Assembly (NCBI GenBank): GCA_028287305.1
Contig: JAQBPX010000038.1
Span: 248,001-312,000, forward strand
Source: Gemmatimonadota bacterium
Lineage (GTDB): Bacteria > Gemmatimonadota > Gemmatimonadetes > Gemmatimonadales > Gemmatimonadaceae
Reading direction: 5' to 3'
Length of the DNA: 64,000 nucleotides
Under the pieces are notes generated by a model. That model ran no database searches and had not been told where the DNA came from. It saw nothing but the letters and a program-made list of their open reading frames with translations. A program made the translations under genes and the position numbers. Numbering within the stretch: the stretch's first letter is position 1; the number at the start of each line of letters is the position of its first letter. Positions 9,364 to 18,031 of the stretch are shown piece by piece.

Positions 9364-9849
9364 TCACATCCGAACGTATATCGCATCGAAGTTCACGATC
9401 CAGGTGCGGCCCCCGTCGACGGAGATCTCGATCACCTGGTGCACCCTGCCGTCCGGCATTGGCGTGAGCGTGGTGCGATCGAGGATCACGCCGCGCGGGC
9501 TCAACAGCTCACCCTGGAACCGTGTCCCGCCATCGGGAAAGCGCGCGATGAGCGACTTTTCCTTCAGGCCGCCGAGCTGCGTGGCCCGTGTCGTGACCCA
9601 CACCTGCTTCCAGCGGCGCTGCTCCGGCTCGTAGTAGAAGAGTCCCTGCCCCAAGCTGCCGTCGGCGTCGGTCCACTTCTCGGTCACCGCGCATCCGTCG
9701 AGTACGCGCTCTATCACGTCCTCGCCCTGTTTCCTGCCGGCGGAGTCCACCACCGTCCACCGTCCCAGCCAGAAATCCAGCACGGCATAGGTGGAATCCC
9801 CCCGGCAATCGCCGAGGCTCACGGCGAGCGCAAGCGCCAGGTGGATCAC
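9364..9849 (-). CDS. Secreted protein of the same beta-rich family as its upstream neighbour
   Basis: 161 residues if translation starts at GTG 9849, which overlaps the neighbour's stop by 4 nt (GTGA). A short hydrophobic leader (IHLALALAVSLG) suggests export. The mature part (LDFWLGRWTVVDSAGRKQGEDVIERVLDGCAV and so on) aligns with the C-terminal domain of the 9846-10787 protein (LDFWVGDWDVTQWANPS...ILEGCVVLEEW). Shared features are the FW-G-W opening, the single mid-domain cysteine in the 'GC' turn, W-QVW, and a closing 'DGGRTW' or 'DSGKTW' strand. The layout resembles lipocalin-like DUF1579-type proteins, but no enzyme motif is visible and the function is unknown. The pair is translationally coupled. 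Confidence 0.75.
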   Translation of the reverse strand: MIHLALALAVSLGDCRGDSTYAVLDFWLGRWTVVDSAGRKQGEDVIERVLDGCAVTEKWTDADGSLGQGLFYYEPEQRRWKQVWVTTRATQLGGLKEKSLIARFPDGGTRFQGELLSPRGVILDRTTLTPMPDGRVHQVIEISVDGGRTWIVNFDAIYVRM

Positions 9850-10787
9850 GGCGCCTTCCGCCGTACGTAGCGACCATCGAAGGTGCTCTGCCACGTCTTG
9901 CCGCTGTCGGCGGACTGCTCGAAGAGCTGCCTCACGGTGTCGGGCGCGATGTTGAAGAAGGTCAGCTTCTGCAGCACGCGCTCACCCTTGGCGCCGCGGG
10001 TCCAGCCCTCGAAGCGCATCGCCCTGTCGCGATACTCGCCCTCGTAATCCAGCGAGCCGTTGCCATCGTCGTTCCAGACCTGGCGCCACTTGAGGCGGTT
10101 CGCGTCCCAGAAGTTCATGCTCGTGCCGTGACCGCCGTTGCCACTGGTCCACTCCTCGAGCACCACGCATCCCTCGAGGATGGGATGCACGTGGTTGAAG
10201 CCGCCGGTGCCGGCCGGCTGCGAGGGATTCGCCCACTGGGTCACGTCCCAGTCGCCCACCCAGAAGTCCAGCTGGTGCGAGTTGCTATCGGCCCTGCAGG
10301 GATAGCGCGCGGCGGCGATGCGCTGGTACACGGGAGCATAGCCGGCCGCCCTGCGGATCGCGTCGAATGCCTGCGCCGTGTCGAGCACGGTGGGCGACAT
10401 GCCGAAGGTCGCGGCGCGCTCGAGGTGCGCGAATGACTGCGCCATGTCCTGCGTGGCAGCGTACGCCCGCGCCAGCCGCGCCTGCGTCATCATCGGCTGT
10501 AACCGCGCCCTCTCGGCCCGCAGCAGGGGCACGATCGCCGCCGCCGCCTGCCCGCTCTCCAGCAGGCTGCTGCCAAGCCTGAACTGCGCCTGCGCGTTGC
10601 TGGTATCGGCGCTCGCGATCGGCGCGTACAGCTCGGCGGCGCGCTTCCAGTCAGCGCGCCGGAAGGCGGTGTCTGCGCGGAGCATGGCGGGGGTAGGTGA
10701 CCCGGCCTGCTGCTGGGCACGCGCGCCCGCGGGCAGCACGAGGGAGGCGGTGATGGCGAGCATCGAGGCGAGCGCGCGTGCATGCAT
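9846..10787 (-). CDS. Secreted TPR-like protein with a C-terminal DUF1579-like beta domain
   Basis: 313 residues. It starts MHARALASMLAITASLVLPAGARAQ, a clear signal peptide. The ATG at 10787 is preceded by AGAGGA at 8 nt, which sets the start. Residues ~35-160 are alanine-rich helical repeats in TPR style (DTAFRRADWKRAAELYAPI, AQAQFRLGSSLLESGQAAAAI, TQARLARAYAATQDMAQSFAHL). From ~165 on there is a beta domain beginning LDFWVGDWDVTQW, which is duplicated as the stand-alone downstream gene. It is likely periplasmic. The role is unknown; the combination suggests a binding protein with a protein-interaction arm. Confidence 0.8.
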   Translation of the reverse strand: MHARALASMLAITASLVLPAGARAQQQAGSPTPAMLRADTAFRRADWKRAAELYAPIASADTSNAQAQFRLGSSLLESGQAAAAIVPLLRAERARLQPMMTQARLARAYAATQDMAQSFAHLERAATFGMSPTVLDTAQAFDAIRRAAGYAPVYQRIAAARYPCRADSNSHQLDFWVGDWDVTQWANPSQPAGTGGFNHVHPILEGCVVLEEWTSGNGGHGTSMNFWDANRLKWRQVWNDDGNGSLDYEGEYRDRAMRFEGWTRGAKGERVLQKLTFFNIAPDTVRQLFEQSADSGKTWQSTFDGRYVRRKAP

Positions 10788-10927
10788 GACTGGAATCCTC
10801 TCGTGGGGGAAGGCGGTGCCCGGATACGCGCAAGAATCTGCAAGCCCCGAGGGGCCAACGCACCCGCCGTGGTTCGAGCCGACCGGGTGCGTGCCGAGTC
10901 GCACTCCACATGGGCCGACACGACGAA

Positions 10928-10956
10928 GCCGCAGGCGGAGGATCTCCGCCTGCGGC
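10928..10956 (-). terminator. Perfect 13-bp hairpin with 3-nt loop
   Basis: GCCGCAGGCGGAG (10928-10940), GAT loop, then its exact complement (10944-10956). It lies downstream of the membrane PH-like gene (stop at 11081) on the minus strand. There is no T-tract after it. The rest of the 293-bp gap 10788-11080 shows no gene. Confidence 0.55.
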
Positions 10957-11080
10957 CGCGTCACTTCCCAGGTACCGAGAGCGCACCACCCCTGGCACGT
11001 TCCGGCGATGCATGATGCCACGCTCCGCAGGCAGTTACCAATGCATTGTGCTCACCCGCGCCATGCGCGGGCCGAATGCG

Positions 11081-11647
11081 TCAGCGACGGATGAGCCGGT
11101 ACACGCGCCACACGTCGGGCACCGCATGCAGCACCAGCGTGGCCGCGCCGCGCGCGCTCGCCGCCGAGGGCGCCATGGTGAGGATGATCGAGCCCGCACC
11201 GTTGGCCGTCTCCTGCACCAGCACGTCCTCGATGGCGCGCAGGGGCACCGAGTGCGTCACGGAGCGCCAGTGCATCCGCGTCACGAGCAGCCGCTGGTCG
11301 GTGATGACGAACGACGTGCGGCGGTGCCGCCAGGGGAGGACGCCCAGGCACCACGCGAACGGTGCGAGGCCAAGCAGCGCATATCCCACGCATTCCGCGA
11401 GCGCAGCGGGATGCTGGTGACGGCCCTCATGATGCGCGATCGACATGGCGAGCGCGATGATCAGGAACGCCGCGCCCGCCGCGAGGAGCGCCCAGTCCTG
11501 CGTGCCGAGCTGCACCTGTTCCGTGGGTCGCCCACACCACACGATGTCCTCTCGGGGGCCTGGTGCGTAGATGGGGCGGGTCACGGGTGTCGCGGCGGTC
11601 GCCATCGCTCGGGCTGGAGAGGTTACATCGAGAATGCTGATGCCCAT
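11081..11647 (-). CDS. Membrane protein with a bacterial PH-like domain
   Basis: 188 residues. Two hydrophobic helices (WALLAAGAAFLIIALAMSIA around 52-71 and ALLGLAPFAWCLGVL around 90-105) are followed by a soluble beta-rich domain. That domain starts TSFVITDQRLLVTRMHWRSVTHSVPLRAIEDVLV, the usual pattern of bacterial PH (DUF304-type) domains, where 'ITdqRll' and 'v-l--I--V' recur. It is probably an inner-membrane protein of unknown role. The start is uncertain: ATG 11647 has only weak GAG upstream, and ATG 11605 has no visible ribosome-binding site. It is separated from flanking genes by 290 and 240 bp and seems to stand alone. Confidence 0.7.
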   Translation of the reverse strand: MGISILDVTSPARAMATAATPVTRPIYAPGPREDIVWCGRPTEQVQLGTQDWALLAAGAAFLIIALAMSIAHHEGRHQHPAALAECVGYALLGLAPFAWCLGVLPWRHRRTSFVITDQRLLVTRMHWRSVTHSVPLRAIEDVLVQETANGAGSIILTMAPSAASARGAATLVLHAVPDVWRVYRLIRR

Positions 11648-11891
11648 TCAACTCGATGCGCGCCGGGACACGTCACCCGCGTCATTTCGCGCTCGAACGG
11701 CGCTCCTTACATCCCGCGGTGTGAGCCGCACCCGGCTCGCGTCGGGCACGCTCGCCTGAACCCGCGTGACGCGCGTGCTGTCCCCCATTCATGCTGCACG
11801 GCACTCAGCGCACCGCGTGACTGGCACAGGATTGCCCCGCGAGCAGATACATTCCCGACAAAATGCTGACGTGGAGGCGCGCCAGCGTCGC

Positions 11892-12359
11892 TCACCCGAC
11901 CTGCACGTCCCCCTCGACCAGCACCTCGAAGTTCACCGAGTTGGCGATGAAGCAGAGCTCGTGGGCCCGGTGGTGCAGCTCCTCGATCCTCGCGACCATC
12001 TCCTGGCCCTGCACGGTGACCGAGGGACGCAGGAGCACGCGCGTGAAGCGTCCACCGCCGGTGGGCGTCTCCGCCATCGTGCCCTCGGCGTGGTCTTCGT
12101 ACGCGGTGACCACGACGCCTGCGTCGGCTGAGAGGTGCAGGAACCAGAGCTTGTGACACGCCGAAAGCGAGGCGACGAGCAGCTCCTCCGGGTTCCAGCG
12201 TTGCGCGTCGCCGCGAAAGTTCGGGTCGCTCGATCCGGCAATTGCCGGCTTAGCGCCTGCACTGATCTCGTGCGCGCGCTCATACGCGCGGTAGGCGGAA
12301 GTGCCGGTGCCGGTGTTGCCCGTCCACCGAACGGTCACTCGGTAATGGTGGTCGCTCAT
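11892..12359 (-). CDS. OsmC family peroxidase-like protein
   Basis: 155 residues, standard for the small OsmC/Ohr-like family. The two family cysteines are present: one in LLVASLSACHKLWFLHLS and one in HELCFIANSVNFEVLVEGD. These fit the OsmC fold, in which a dimer reduces organic or fatty-acid hydroperoxides with paired thiols. 'GDAQRWNPEELLVASL' is the typical helix leading to the first cysteine. The ATG at 12359 overlaps the stop of the upstream NTF2-like gene by 4 nt (ATGA), so translation is coupled. The protein is cytoplasmic with no signal peptide. The 240 bp after its stop (to 11648) show no gene. Confidence 0.92.
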   Translation of the reverse strand: MSDHHYRVTVRWTGNTGTGTSAYRAYERAHEISAGAKPAIAGSSDPNFRGDAQRWNPEELLVASLSACHKLWFLHLSADAGVVVTAYEDHAEGTMAETPTGGGRFTRVLLRPSVTVQGQEMVARIEELHHRAHELCFIANSVNFEVLVEGDVQVG

Positions 12360-13177
12360 TCCCCAACCATCGCCTTCCACGTCGAGATGCGCCAGCGTCC
12401 ATCCGCCCCGAGCTGGTAGACCGTGACGTATGATCCGGACAATCCCTGGTCGGGCATCGTGAAGCGTCCCGTCTCCATCGCCGAGTTGCCCTGTCGCACG
12501 GCGCCCTGCGTGGCGAAGCGCATCGTCACCGGCGACTTCACCGCCGAGAACAGCGTCGCGTAGAACTGCATCACCTCGGCGAGTCCGGAATTCACCTTTC
12601 CCCCGCGGGGCTGGTGAAAGAGCGTGATCGCGTCCTCGGTGAGGGCCGTGCGAAAGAGCGACGTGTCCTTCGTGGCCAGCGCGGAGAGAAAGCTCGTGCG
12701 CGCGCTGTCGATTCCCGGCACTCGTTCGGCCGCGCCCGTGGGCGTCTGCTGGTAGAGCGCGTTCTCCCAGCGACCCGCGCGGCGGACGTACAATGAGCTG
12801 GTCCACACGGGGCTCGGCACGGGCGCGCCACCGCACGTGGTGGATTGCTCGGCGTGATACGTGAGCACGGCGACGTCGGCGGTGAAGCGCACCACGTGGA
12901 AGTCACGCGTGCCGTAGCTGGCGACCACGCAGGCCGGGGACGCCACGCTGCGCACCACGTAGCTCTTTCCGCCCGGGCCGCCCGCGCCCATTTCCACATG
13001 GTCCGCCGAGAGGAACCGCGAGAAGTACACGCTGTCGCGCGCCTTCCACGCTTCCCACGAGAGCGTCTCGAGGCGCACCAGCGTATCCGTCAGGGACTCG
13101 GTGCGCACGCGCGCCACGGAGTCGGGCGAGGTGAGGGCAATCGACGCTAACAGCAGGCTGGCGATGGTCAGGGACAT
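12356..13177 (-). CDS. Secreted protein with two NTF2/SnoaL-like (DUF4440-type) domains
   Basis: 273 residues. The ATG at 13177 follows GGAG at 5 nt and gives the leader MSLTIASLLLASIALTS. Residues ~30-140 (TLVRLETLSWEAWKARDSVYFSRFLSADHVEM...) and ~160-270 (SARTSFLSALATKDTSLFRTALTEDAITL...WRISTWKAMV) are two cone-shaped NTF2-like domains in tandem. Both show the W-A---D---F---L opening helix and a closing W-I-tW strand. Such proteins may bind small ligands or act as lyases or isomerases; no specific active site is evident. It is translationally coupled to the downstream OsmC gene and divergent from ADOP permease 1. Confidence 0.82.
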   Translation of the reverse strand: MSLTIASLLLASIALTSPDSVARVRTESLTDTLVRLETLSWEAWKARDSVYFSRFLSADHVEMGAGGPGGKSYVVRSVASPACVVASYGTRDFHVVRFTADVAVLTYHAEQSTTCGGAPVPSPVWTSSLYVRRAGRWENALYQQTPTGAAERVPGIDSARTSFLSALATKDTSLFRTALTEDAITLFHQPRGGKVNSGLAEVMQFYATLFSAVKSPVTMRFATQGAVRQGNSAMETGRFTMPDQGLSGSYVTVYQLGADGRWRISTWKAMVGE

Positions 13178-13260
13178 GAGGGCTCCGGTCGGTGAGGAGT
13201 GCGCGCCAAAGATGCGCGCGGCGACGACGGCCAATTGTCAGGATCTTGGAATTACCGCGA

Positions 13261-13289
13261 TTGACACTGTATTAGTCGTATGATACACT
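13261..13289 (+). promoter_or_regulatory. Sigma-70-like promoter of ADOP permease 1
   Basis: TTGACA (13261-13266), 17-bp spacer, TACACT (13284-13289). Transcription would begin near 13296, at or next to the ATG at 13295, so the mRNA would be leaderless or nearly so. An upstream ATG at 13280 overlaps the -10 region and cannot be the start from this promoter. Confidence 0.6.
13266..13289. promoter_or_regulatory. Dyad operator candidate shared by two ADOP genes
   Basis: ACTGTAT (13266-13272), N10, ATACACT (13283-13289). It fills the promoter spacer and the -10 box. The same dyad (ACTGTAT-N10-ATACAGT) lies before the paralogous permease at 24467-26896. A bound protein would block RNA polymerase, so repression is the likely mode. 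PadR-type regulators commonly accompany ADOP genes, but none is encoded here. Confidence 0.55.
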
Positions 13290-13294
13290 TGCGG

Positions 13295-15709
13295 ATGCTC
13301 GCCACCCTCCGCATCGCCGCTCGCACCCTCCGCAAGCAGCCCGCGTTCGCCAGCGTGGTGGTGCTCTCGCTCGCGCTCGCGATCGCGCTGAACACGACGA
13401 TGTACAGCGTGCTCGACGCGCTCATCCATCCGCAGCTCGACATGGCGCATGCCGAGCAGCTCTGGTGGGTGCGGATGTATGGCGACTACCACTTCAAGGT
13501 GGACGACGTCGCGCGCGACTCCGCCGTGCGGCAGGGGATGCACTCGTACTCGGCCATCACGGATTACCAGCAGAACTTCATGAGCAACGAGCTCGTGGAG
13601 CACGGCTCCAACACGCGCGAGGCGAACGTCGCGCGCATCTCGCCCGACTACTTCGACTTCCTGGGCGCGCGTCCCCTCTACGGGCGAACGTTCACGCCCG
13701 CGGATGCGCACGCGGAACAGCAACCCGTGGTGCTGACTCGCAAGCTGGCCACGAACCTGTTCAACGATGCCTCCCGCGCAGTGGGTGCCACCGTGCTCTT
13801 CAATCACGAGCCCCGCCTGGTGGTGGGAGTGGTGAGCGACCACGCGATGTTTCCCGGCGAGGCAACCGGCGCCTGGATGATCGGCCCGCCCCCCACGAAG
13901 GGGATGTTCGTCCGGCTCGTTCGCCTTCGCGCCGACCGCACGCGGAAGGATGCCGAGGCGGAGCTGGCCGCGGTGGCGCGCCACATCGATGAGCAGGGTG
14001 GCTACGCCCCGGGCGAAGCCGCCTTCCGGTTCGCGCCCGCGTGGGATCCCGAGTTCCAGCTCAAGGGATTTCACGAGGCGATGATCTTCTCGGTGTTCGC
14101 CGTGCTGCTGGTGGCGTGCGCGAACCTCGCCAACATCCAGGTGGCGCGCGGCATCGGCCGGCGCCGGGAGCTGGCGCTGCGATCCGCACTCGGCGCAACC
14201 CGGGCGCGCCTCGTGGGAACGCTCGTGATGGAGAGCGCGCTGCTCGCGGCGCTCGGCCTCGCGCTCGGGCTGGTGCTCACGTACTGGGGCGTGCGGCTGC
14301 TCGGCTCGTCGCTCCCGCCGAGCGTGGGCGAGCTGATCGTGGAGCCGCAGTGGAGCTGGCGGGTGCTGCTCGCGGCGCTCGGGTCCACCGCGCTGTGCGT
14401 GTTCCTGATCGGGCTCATTCCGGCAATACGCGTGTCGCGCATGGACCCCGCCGAGCTGCTCAAGTCCGGCAACGGAACGGGCGCGACGAAGCGCAATCGC
14501 CGCCAGTACAGCGTGCTCGTGGGCGCCGAGATCGCGCTGGCCCTCGCGCTCCTCAGCGGCGCCGCCGTGATGGTGCACGCGGCAATCCGCGTCTCCACCG
14601 TGGGCATGGGCTACGATCCGGCGCCCCTGGCGATGGGCTACCTGCAGGTGACGCTCGACTCGACTCGCCAGCGCACGGTGCGGGACATGATGAACGACCT
14701 GGAGACGCGGCTCGCCGGTACACCCGGCGTCTCGGTTGCCTCGGTGGGCTCGTGGCGCGGCCTCGACCAGAACGCCCTGACGTACACCGACGGCACCGGC
14801 ACGCACGAGTACGAGTCGCGGGGATACGGTGTGCGCCTGGTGACGCCGGCGTTCATGCGCGCCCTCGCCCTGCCGATCATTCGCGGGCGCGACTTCACGC
14901 CGGGCGTGTCCGATGAGGGCGAGATCATCGTGGACGAGACCACCGCGCACGAGCTCTGGGGCACGGCGAACCCGGTGGGACAGCAACTCAAGCTCGGGGC
15001 GGCGCGCACCGCTGCACGGTACGCGCGAGTGATCGGCGTGGTGGGGGAACAGGCGGGATTCAGCAGCAAGGCCATGTACGCCGACGGAGGCCGCGCCCGC
15101 CAGCTCCGAGGGATGTACCTGGTGCCGCCGGCCGGCGACACCCTCCGGAGCCGCAGCCACCGCATGGGCTTCTCGTTCACCGTGCGCGCGAGCAACGGCA
15201 ACGGACGCAACCTGGCGCTGGCAGTCCGCAACACGCTGCGCGGCTCTGGTGACGTGCGCGTCTCGTCCGTGGCCAGCGGCAACGACGCCATGGGCATCAC
15301 GCGAGCGCGCGACGTCACGCGATTCATGGCCTGGATGTTCACCTTCTTCGGCACGCTCGGTGTGGCGCTCGCGGCCTTCGGCGTGTACGGCGTCGTGGCT
15401 CACTCGGTTGCGGAGCGCCGGCGCGAGCTTGGCGTGCGCCTGGCGCTGGGGGCCACGAGCGGTGACATCCTGCATGCGGTGTTGCGGGAGAGCGCGGTCG
15501 TCGCGCTGGCGGGCATCGCGCTGGGACTGCTGGCCACCAAGTACGGCGTGCAGCTCCTCGACGCGTTTGCCTGGCCCGACGACCTCTACAATGCGTTCCT
15601 GTTCGCGGGCACCGCGCTCGTGATGTTCGCGACGGTCGCGGGCAGCGCCTGGCTTCCCGCCCTGCGGGCCACGCGCATCGATCCTGCAGAGTCATTGCGG
15701 GCGGAGTGA
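13295..15709 (+). CDS. MacB/FtsX-type ABC permease without ATPase, ADOP family (copy 1)
   Basis: 804 residues. An N-terminal helix (MLATLRIAARTLRKQPAF, then ASVVVLSLALAIALNTTMYS) is followed by a MacB-like periplasmic domain. Then comes a first FtsX domain (MIFSVFAVLLVACANLANIQVARGIGRRRELALRSALGATRARL), a second periplasmic part, and a C-terminal FtsX domain (GVYGVVAHSVAERRRELGVRLALGATSGDILHAVLRESAVVALAG) ending in the family tail 'ALRATRIDPAESLRAE'. This duplicated architecture defines acidobacterial-type duplicated orphan permeases. No ATP-binding subunit gene is adjacent. It is probably an inner-membrane component of efflux or mechanotransmission. It is closely related to copy 2 at 24467-26896. 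Confidence 0.92.
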   Translation: MLATLRIAARTLRKQPAFASVVVLSLALAIALNTTMYSVLDALIHPQLDMAHAEQLWWVRMYGDYHFKVDDVARDSAVRQGMHSYSAITDYQQNFMSNELVEHGSNTREANVARISPDYFDFLGARPLYGRTFTPADAHAEQQPVVLTRKLATNLFNDASRAVGATVLFNHEPRLVVGVVSDHAMFPGEATGAWMIGPPPTKGMFVRLVRLRADRTRKDAEAELAAVARHIDEQGGYAPGEAAFRFAPAWDPEFQLKGFHEAMIFSVFAVLLVACANLANIQVARGIGRRRELALRSALGATRARLVGTLVMESALLAALGLALGLVLTYWGVRLLGSSLPPSVGELIVEPQWSWRVLLAALGSTALCVFLIGLIPAIRVSRMDPAELLKSGNGTGATKRNRRQYSVLVGAEIALALALLSGAAVMVHAAIRVSTVGMGYDPAPLAMGYLQVTLDSTRQRTVRDMMNDLETRLAGTPGVSVASVGSWRGLDQNALTYTDGTGTHEYESRGYGVRLVTPAFMRALALPIIRGRDFTPGVSDEGEIIVDETTAHELWGTANPVGQQLKLGAARTAARYARVIGVVGEQAGFSSKAMYADGGRARQLRGMYLVPPAGDTLRSRSHRMGFSFTVRASNGNGRNLALAVRNTLRGSGDVRVSSVASGNDAMGITRARDVTRFMAWMFTFFGTLGVALAAFGVYGVVAHSVAERRRELGVRLALGATSGDILHAVLRESAVVALAGIALGLLATKYGVQLLDAFAWPDDLYNAFLFAGTALVMFATVAGSAWLPALRATRIDPAESLRAE

Positions 15710-15775
15710 CCGCGCGGCGTTTCGGCGGTTATGCCTCGTGCAGGCTCTCTCGCCACCCATCATGAGGACGCACAC

Positions 15776-16219
15776 ATGAAGCTCGCCGGCACGCTCGCGC
15801 TCGCGCTGTCACTGGCCGCCTGCAGCTCCGCCACCTCGGTGAAGGTCTCCCTGCCCGCCGAGCAGGTGTCCGACGTGGGCGCCCTCCACCTGGTGGTCTC
15901 CGACCAGGCAGCGCGCGTCGGCGTGCTCTGGGCGCTCCCGGATGTCACGACCAGCGCGGGAACGGTGCACGTCCAGCAGACCACCTACGGCAGCCTCTGC
16001 GCGCTCGCGGTGGCGGGCGTCGCTGACGTCACCGGCGGCGTGATCACCCTGCACGTGACGTACACCGAGCGCACCGCGCTCTGCACGCAGGAGATTCGCG
16101 CGATCAGCTACAAGGCCGACATCTCGTCGATACCGCCTGGCAGCTACCAGGCGCGCGTGATCGTGACGAATGACGCAGGCACGAACGTGCTGGTGACGCG
16201 AGCGGTCGTGGTGCCGTAG
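15776..16219 (+). CDS. Small lipoprotein with an immunoglobulin-like beta domain
   Basis: 147 residues. The ATG at 15776 has GAGG 8 nt upstream. The leader MKLAGTLALALSLAAC ends in a lipobox (SLAAC). The mature part is beta-rich with two further cysteines (SLCALAVAG, TALCTQEIRAI) that could form a disulfide, and it ends in a strand 'PPGSYQARVIVTNDAGTNVLV', reminiscent of Ig-like folds. Its function is unknown. It follows ADOP permease 1 by 66 bp in the same direction and may be co-transcribed. A hairpin lies just past its stop. Confidence 0.75.
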   Translation: MKLAGTLALALSLAACSSATSVKVSLPAEQVSDVGALHLVVSDQAARVGVLWALPDVTTSAGTVHVQQTTYGSLCALAVAGVADVTGGVITLHVTYTERTALCTQEIRAISYKADISSIPPGSYQARVIVTNDAGTNVLVTRAVVVP

Positions 16220-16223
16220 CTGG

Positions 16224-16251
16224 CGCTGCGCGGGTGCGGTCCCCCGCAGCG
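16224..16251 (+). terminator. GC-rich hairpin after the lipoprotein gene
   Basis: CGCTGCGCGGG (16224-16234) pairs with CCCCGCAGCG (16242-16251) with one bulge, starting 5 bp after the stop codon. There is no clear T-run. It may end the ADOP 1-lipoprotein transcript. Confidence 0.4.
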
Positions 16252-16319
16252 ACGCAGTCTTACAGGACCCGAACGCATGCGATGATGCGGGGAAGCCGGC
16301 GAGCAGGGAGCTTGCTGAC

Positions 16320-17801
16320 ATGACCCATCTCGCCAGCTACCTGGCGCTGCTCTTCCCGGTCGCGATGCAGGCGCAGGGCGTGAGCAGCGCATTGCTTCCC
16401 TCGCCTCCGGCCGAGCGCTGCTCGGCGGCTCCCGCCGGAATCGGCACTGCGTCCGCCTGGCTGGAGCGCGCTGCGGCACGCGTGCTCCCGGCGCAGCTGG
16501 ACGGCAAGGTGCTTCGCCTGCGGGCAACGCACGACGTGCCGCTCTGGGAGCAAAGCGATCGCCCCTACGAGCCGTACATTCCCGGCGCGCGCGAGGTGAA
16601 TCGCTGGTACGATCCAGCGACCGGCGCACAGGGACAGCAGGGCGTCGCCCGCGTTCCCACGCCGACGCAATACCCCCAGCAGCTCGCGAGCCTCACGCTC
16701 TCCTATGCGGGGCGCGACACGCTCCTCGCGCCGAATCCCGGACTGCATCCCTTCGACGCGGCCAGCCTGCTGCTGAACCCCTGGCTCGTGCTCGCCGAGT
16801 GGCGGGCCCACGCGGGCGACGCCCGCGTCGTGCAGCGGTGCACCTATCGCGACTATCCCCGCATCGTGCTCGCGCGTGGTGCCGAGCGGCTGTACCTCTC
16901 GGAATCGGACGCCGTGCCGGTGAAGCTCGAGCGCACGGAGCCGCACTACCTGTTCGGGCAGGTGAAGGCGGAGTACCTCTGGAGCACGTGGTGGGTGGTG
17001 CGCGGGGGAGGCAGCTATCCATTCGCGTCATTCCGCCAGTTCGACGGAACCACCTACGAGCGCGTGGGGGTCGCGTCGAATTCCATGTCGCTGGTGCCAC
17101 GCGACTCGGCGCCGCGGCTCACGCTGCCGGATGCGCCGGCGATGACGGACCGCATCGCGATCGGCGTGCAGGAAGCCGACACGGTACGCGTGGACGACCG
17201 CACCTTCCAGCTGGTGACGCGCGCGTACACGGAGACGGTCACGCTGCAGCGCGACACCGTCTTCCTGCTCGACGCCACCAGTGGCGAGCAGCGCGGGCGC
17301 CAGGACTCGACGTGGATCGCGAAGCTCTTTCCGGGCCGGCACCCAATGGTGCTGGTGGTCACCGACCTCGCGTGGCCGCACATCAGCAGCGTGCGCTTCT
17401 GGGTGGCGCGCGGGGCCACGATCGTCTCGCACCGGACGTCGGAGGACTTCATCCGACGCGTGGTGGCGCGACGGTTCACGCTGGAGCCGGACGCGCTCGA
17501 GAAGGCGCGCGCAAGCACGAGGCTCAGCTTTCGCGCGGTGGACGATTCGGTGCGACTCGCCGGCGGCGACGTGGTGGTGCACGCCCTGCGCGGCAACTCG
17601 ACGGAGGGTGCCCTGGCGGTGTGGGTGGCGCCGAGCCGCTACCTCTGGGCGGGCGACTATGTACAGCCGGACCCGGCGTCGCCGTATTACGTGGACGTGG
17701 TGAGGACCGCGCGGGCGCTCGGACTTTCCCCACTGAAGCTGGGCGCGCAGCACATGCCACTCACGGCGTGGAGCGCGGTCGAGTCGAGAGTGGCGCCGTA
17801 G
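16320..17801 (+). CDS. Secreted metallo-beta-lactamase-fold protein lacking the metal site (copy 1)
   Basis: 493 residues, with a leader (MTHLASYLALLFPVAMQAQG) and GGAG 9 nt before the ATG. The N-terminal half is beta-rich and unassigned. The C-terminal half, from about 285, reads like a metallo-beta-lactamase fold: VFLLDATSGEQRGR, then 'PMVLVVTDLAWPHISSVRFWVARGATIVSH', which lines up with the family strand-motif 'VV-TH-H-DH--G---lvarGA-vv-h'. The metal-binding THxHxDH is replaced by TDLAWPH (348-354), keeping only the last histidine. The same replacement is found in the paralogue at 58823-60370, so it is a fixed trait of a subfamily, not chance decay. It is likely a binding protein or an enzyme with a different chemistry. 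Confidence 0.75.
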   Translation: MTHLASYLALLFPVAMQAQGVSSALLPSPPAERCSAAPAGIGTASAWLERAAARVLPAQLDGKVLRLRATHDVPLWEQSDRPYEPYIPGAREVNRWYDPATGAQGQQGVARVPTPTQYPQQLASLTLSYAGRDTLLAPNPGLHPFDAASLLLNPWLVLAEWRAHAGDARVVQRCTYRDYPRIVLARGAERLYLSESDAVPVKLERTEPHYLFGQVKAEYLWSTWWVVRGGGSYPFASFRQFDGTTYERVGVASNSMSLVPRDSAPRLTLPDAPAMTDRIAIGVQEADTVRVDDRTFQLVTRAYTETVTLQRDTVFLLDATSGEQRGRQDSTWIAKLFPGRHPMVLVVTDLAWPHISSVRFWVARGATIVSHRTSEDFIRRVVARRFTLEPDALEKARASTRLSFRAVDDSVRLAGGDVVVHALRGNSTEGALAVWVAPSRYLWAGDYVQPDPASPYYVDVVRTARALGLSPLKLGAQHMPLTAWSAVESRVAP

Positions 17802-17817
17802 CGGGCCTTGTCACTGA

Positions 17818-18026
17818 GACTGCCGACTGCGACAGCAACTGCCTGAGACACGGATTCCACGGGTCGCGCCTTCGGCGCGACACACGGGTATTACGCTCCA
17901 GGAAGCGAATCCTCATCTGGGCCCTGTCGGGCCGAAGCTTTTGTTGCCACGATCGCCGTACCCGTGTGCCGCCGCAGGCGGCCAGTGTAATCCGTGTCGA
18001 GGCAGTTGTAGTTGATGTCAGCAGTC
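17818..18026. repeat. 209-bp nested palindromic element (CACGGATT family, copy 1)
   Basis: The outer arms begin GACTGC at 17818 and end GCAGTC at 18026. Both arms carry CAACTGCCT, then GA-ACACGGATT-CAC, then their own perfect hairpin (17863-17881 and 17968-17982), which differ in sequence. A further GGCCC-TGTC-GGGCC lies in the centre. It fits between two convergent genes, 16 bp from one stop and 5 bp from the other. A related element is at 21581-21741. Confidence 0.8.
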
Positions 18027-18031
18027 ACCCC

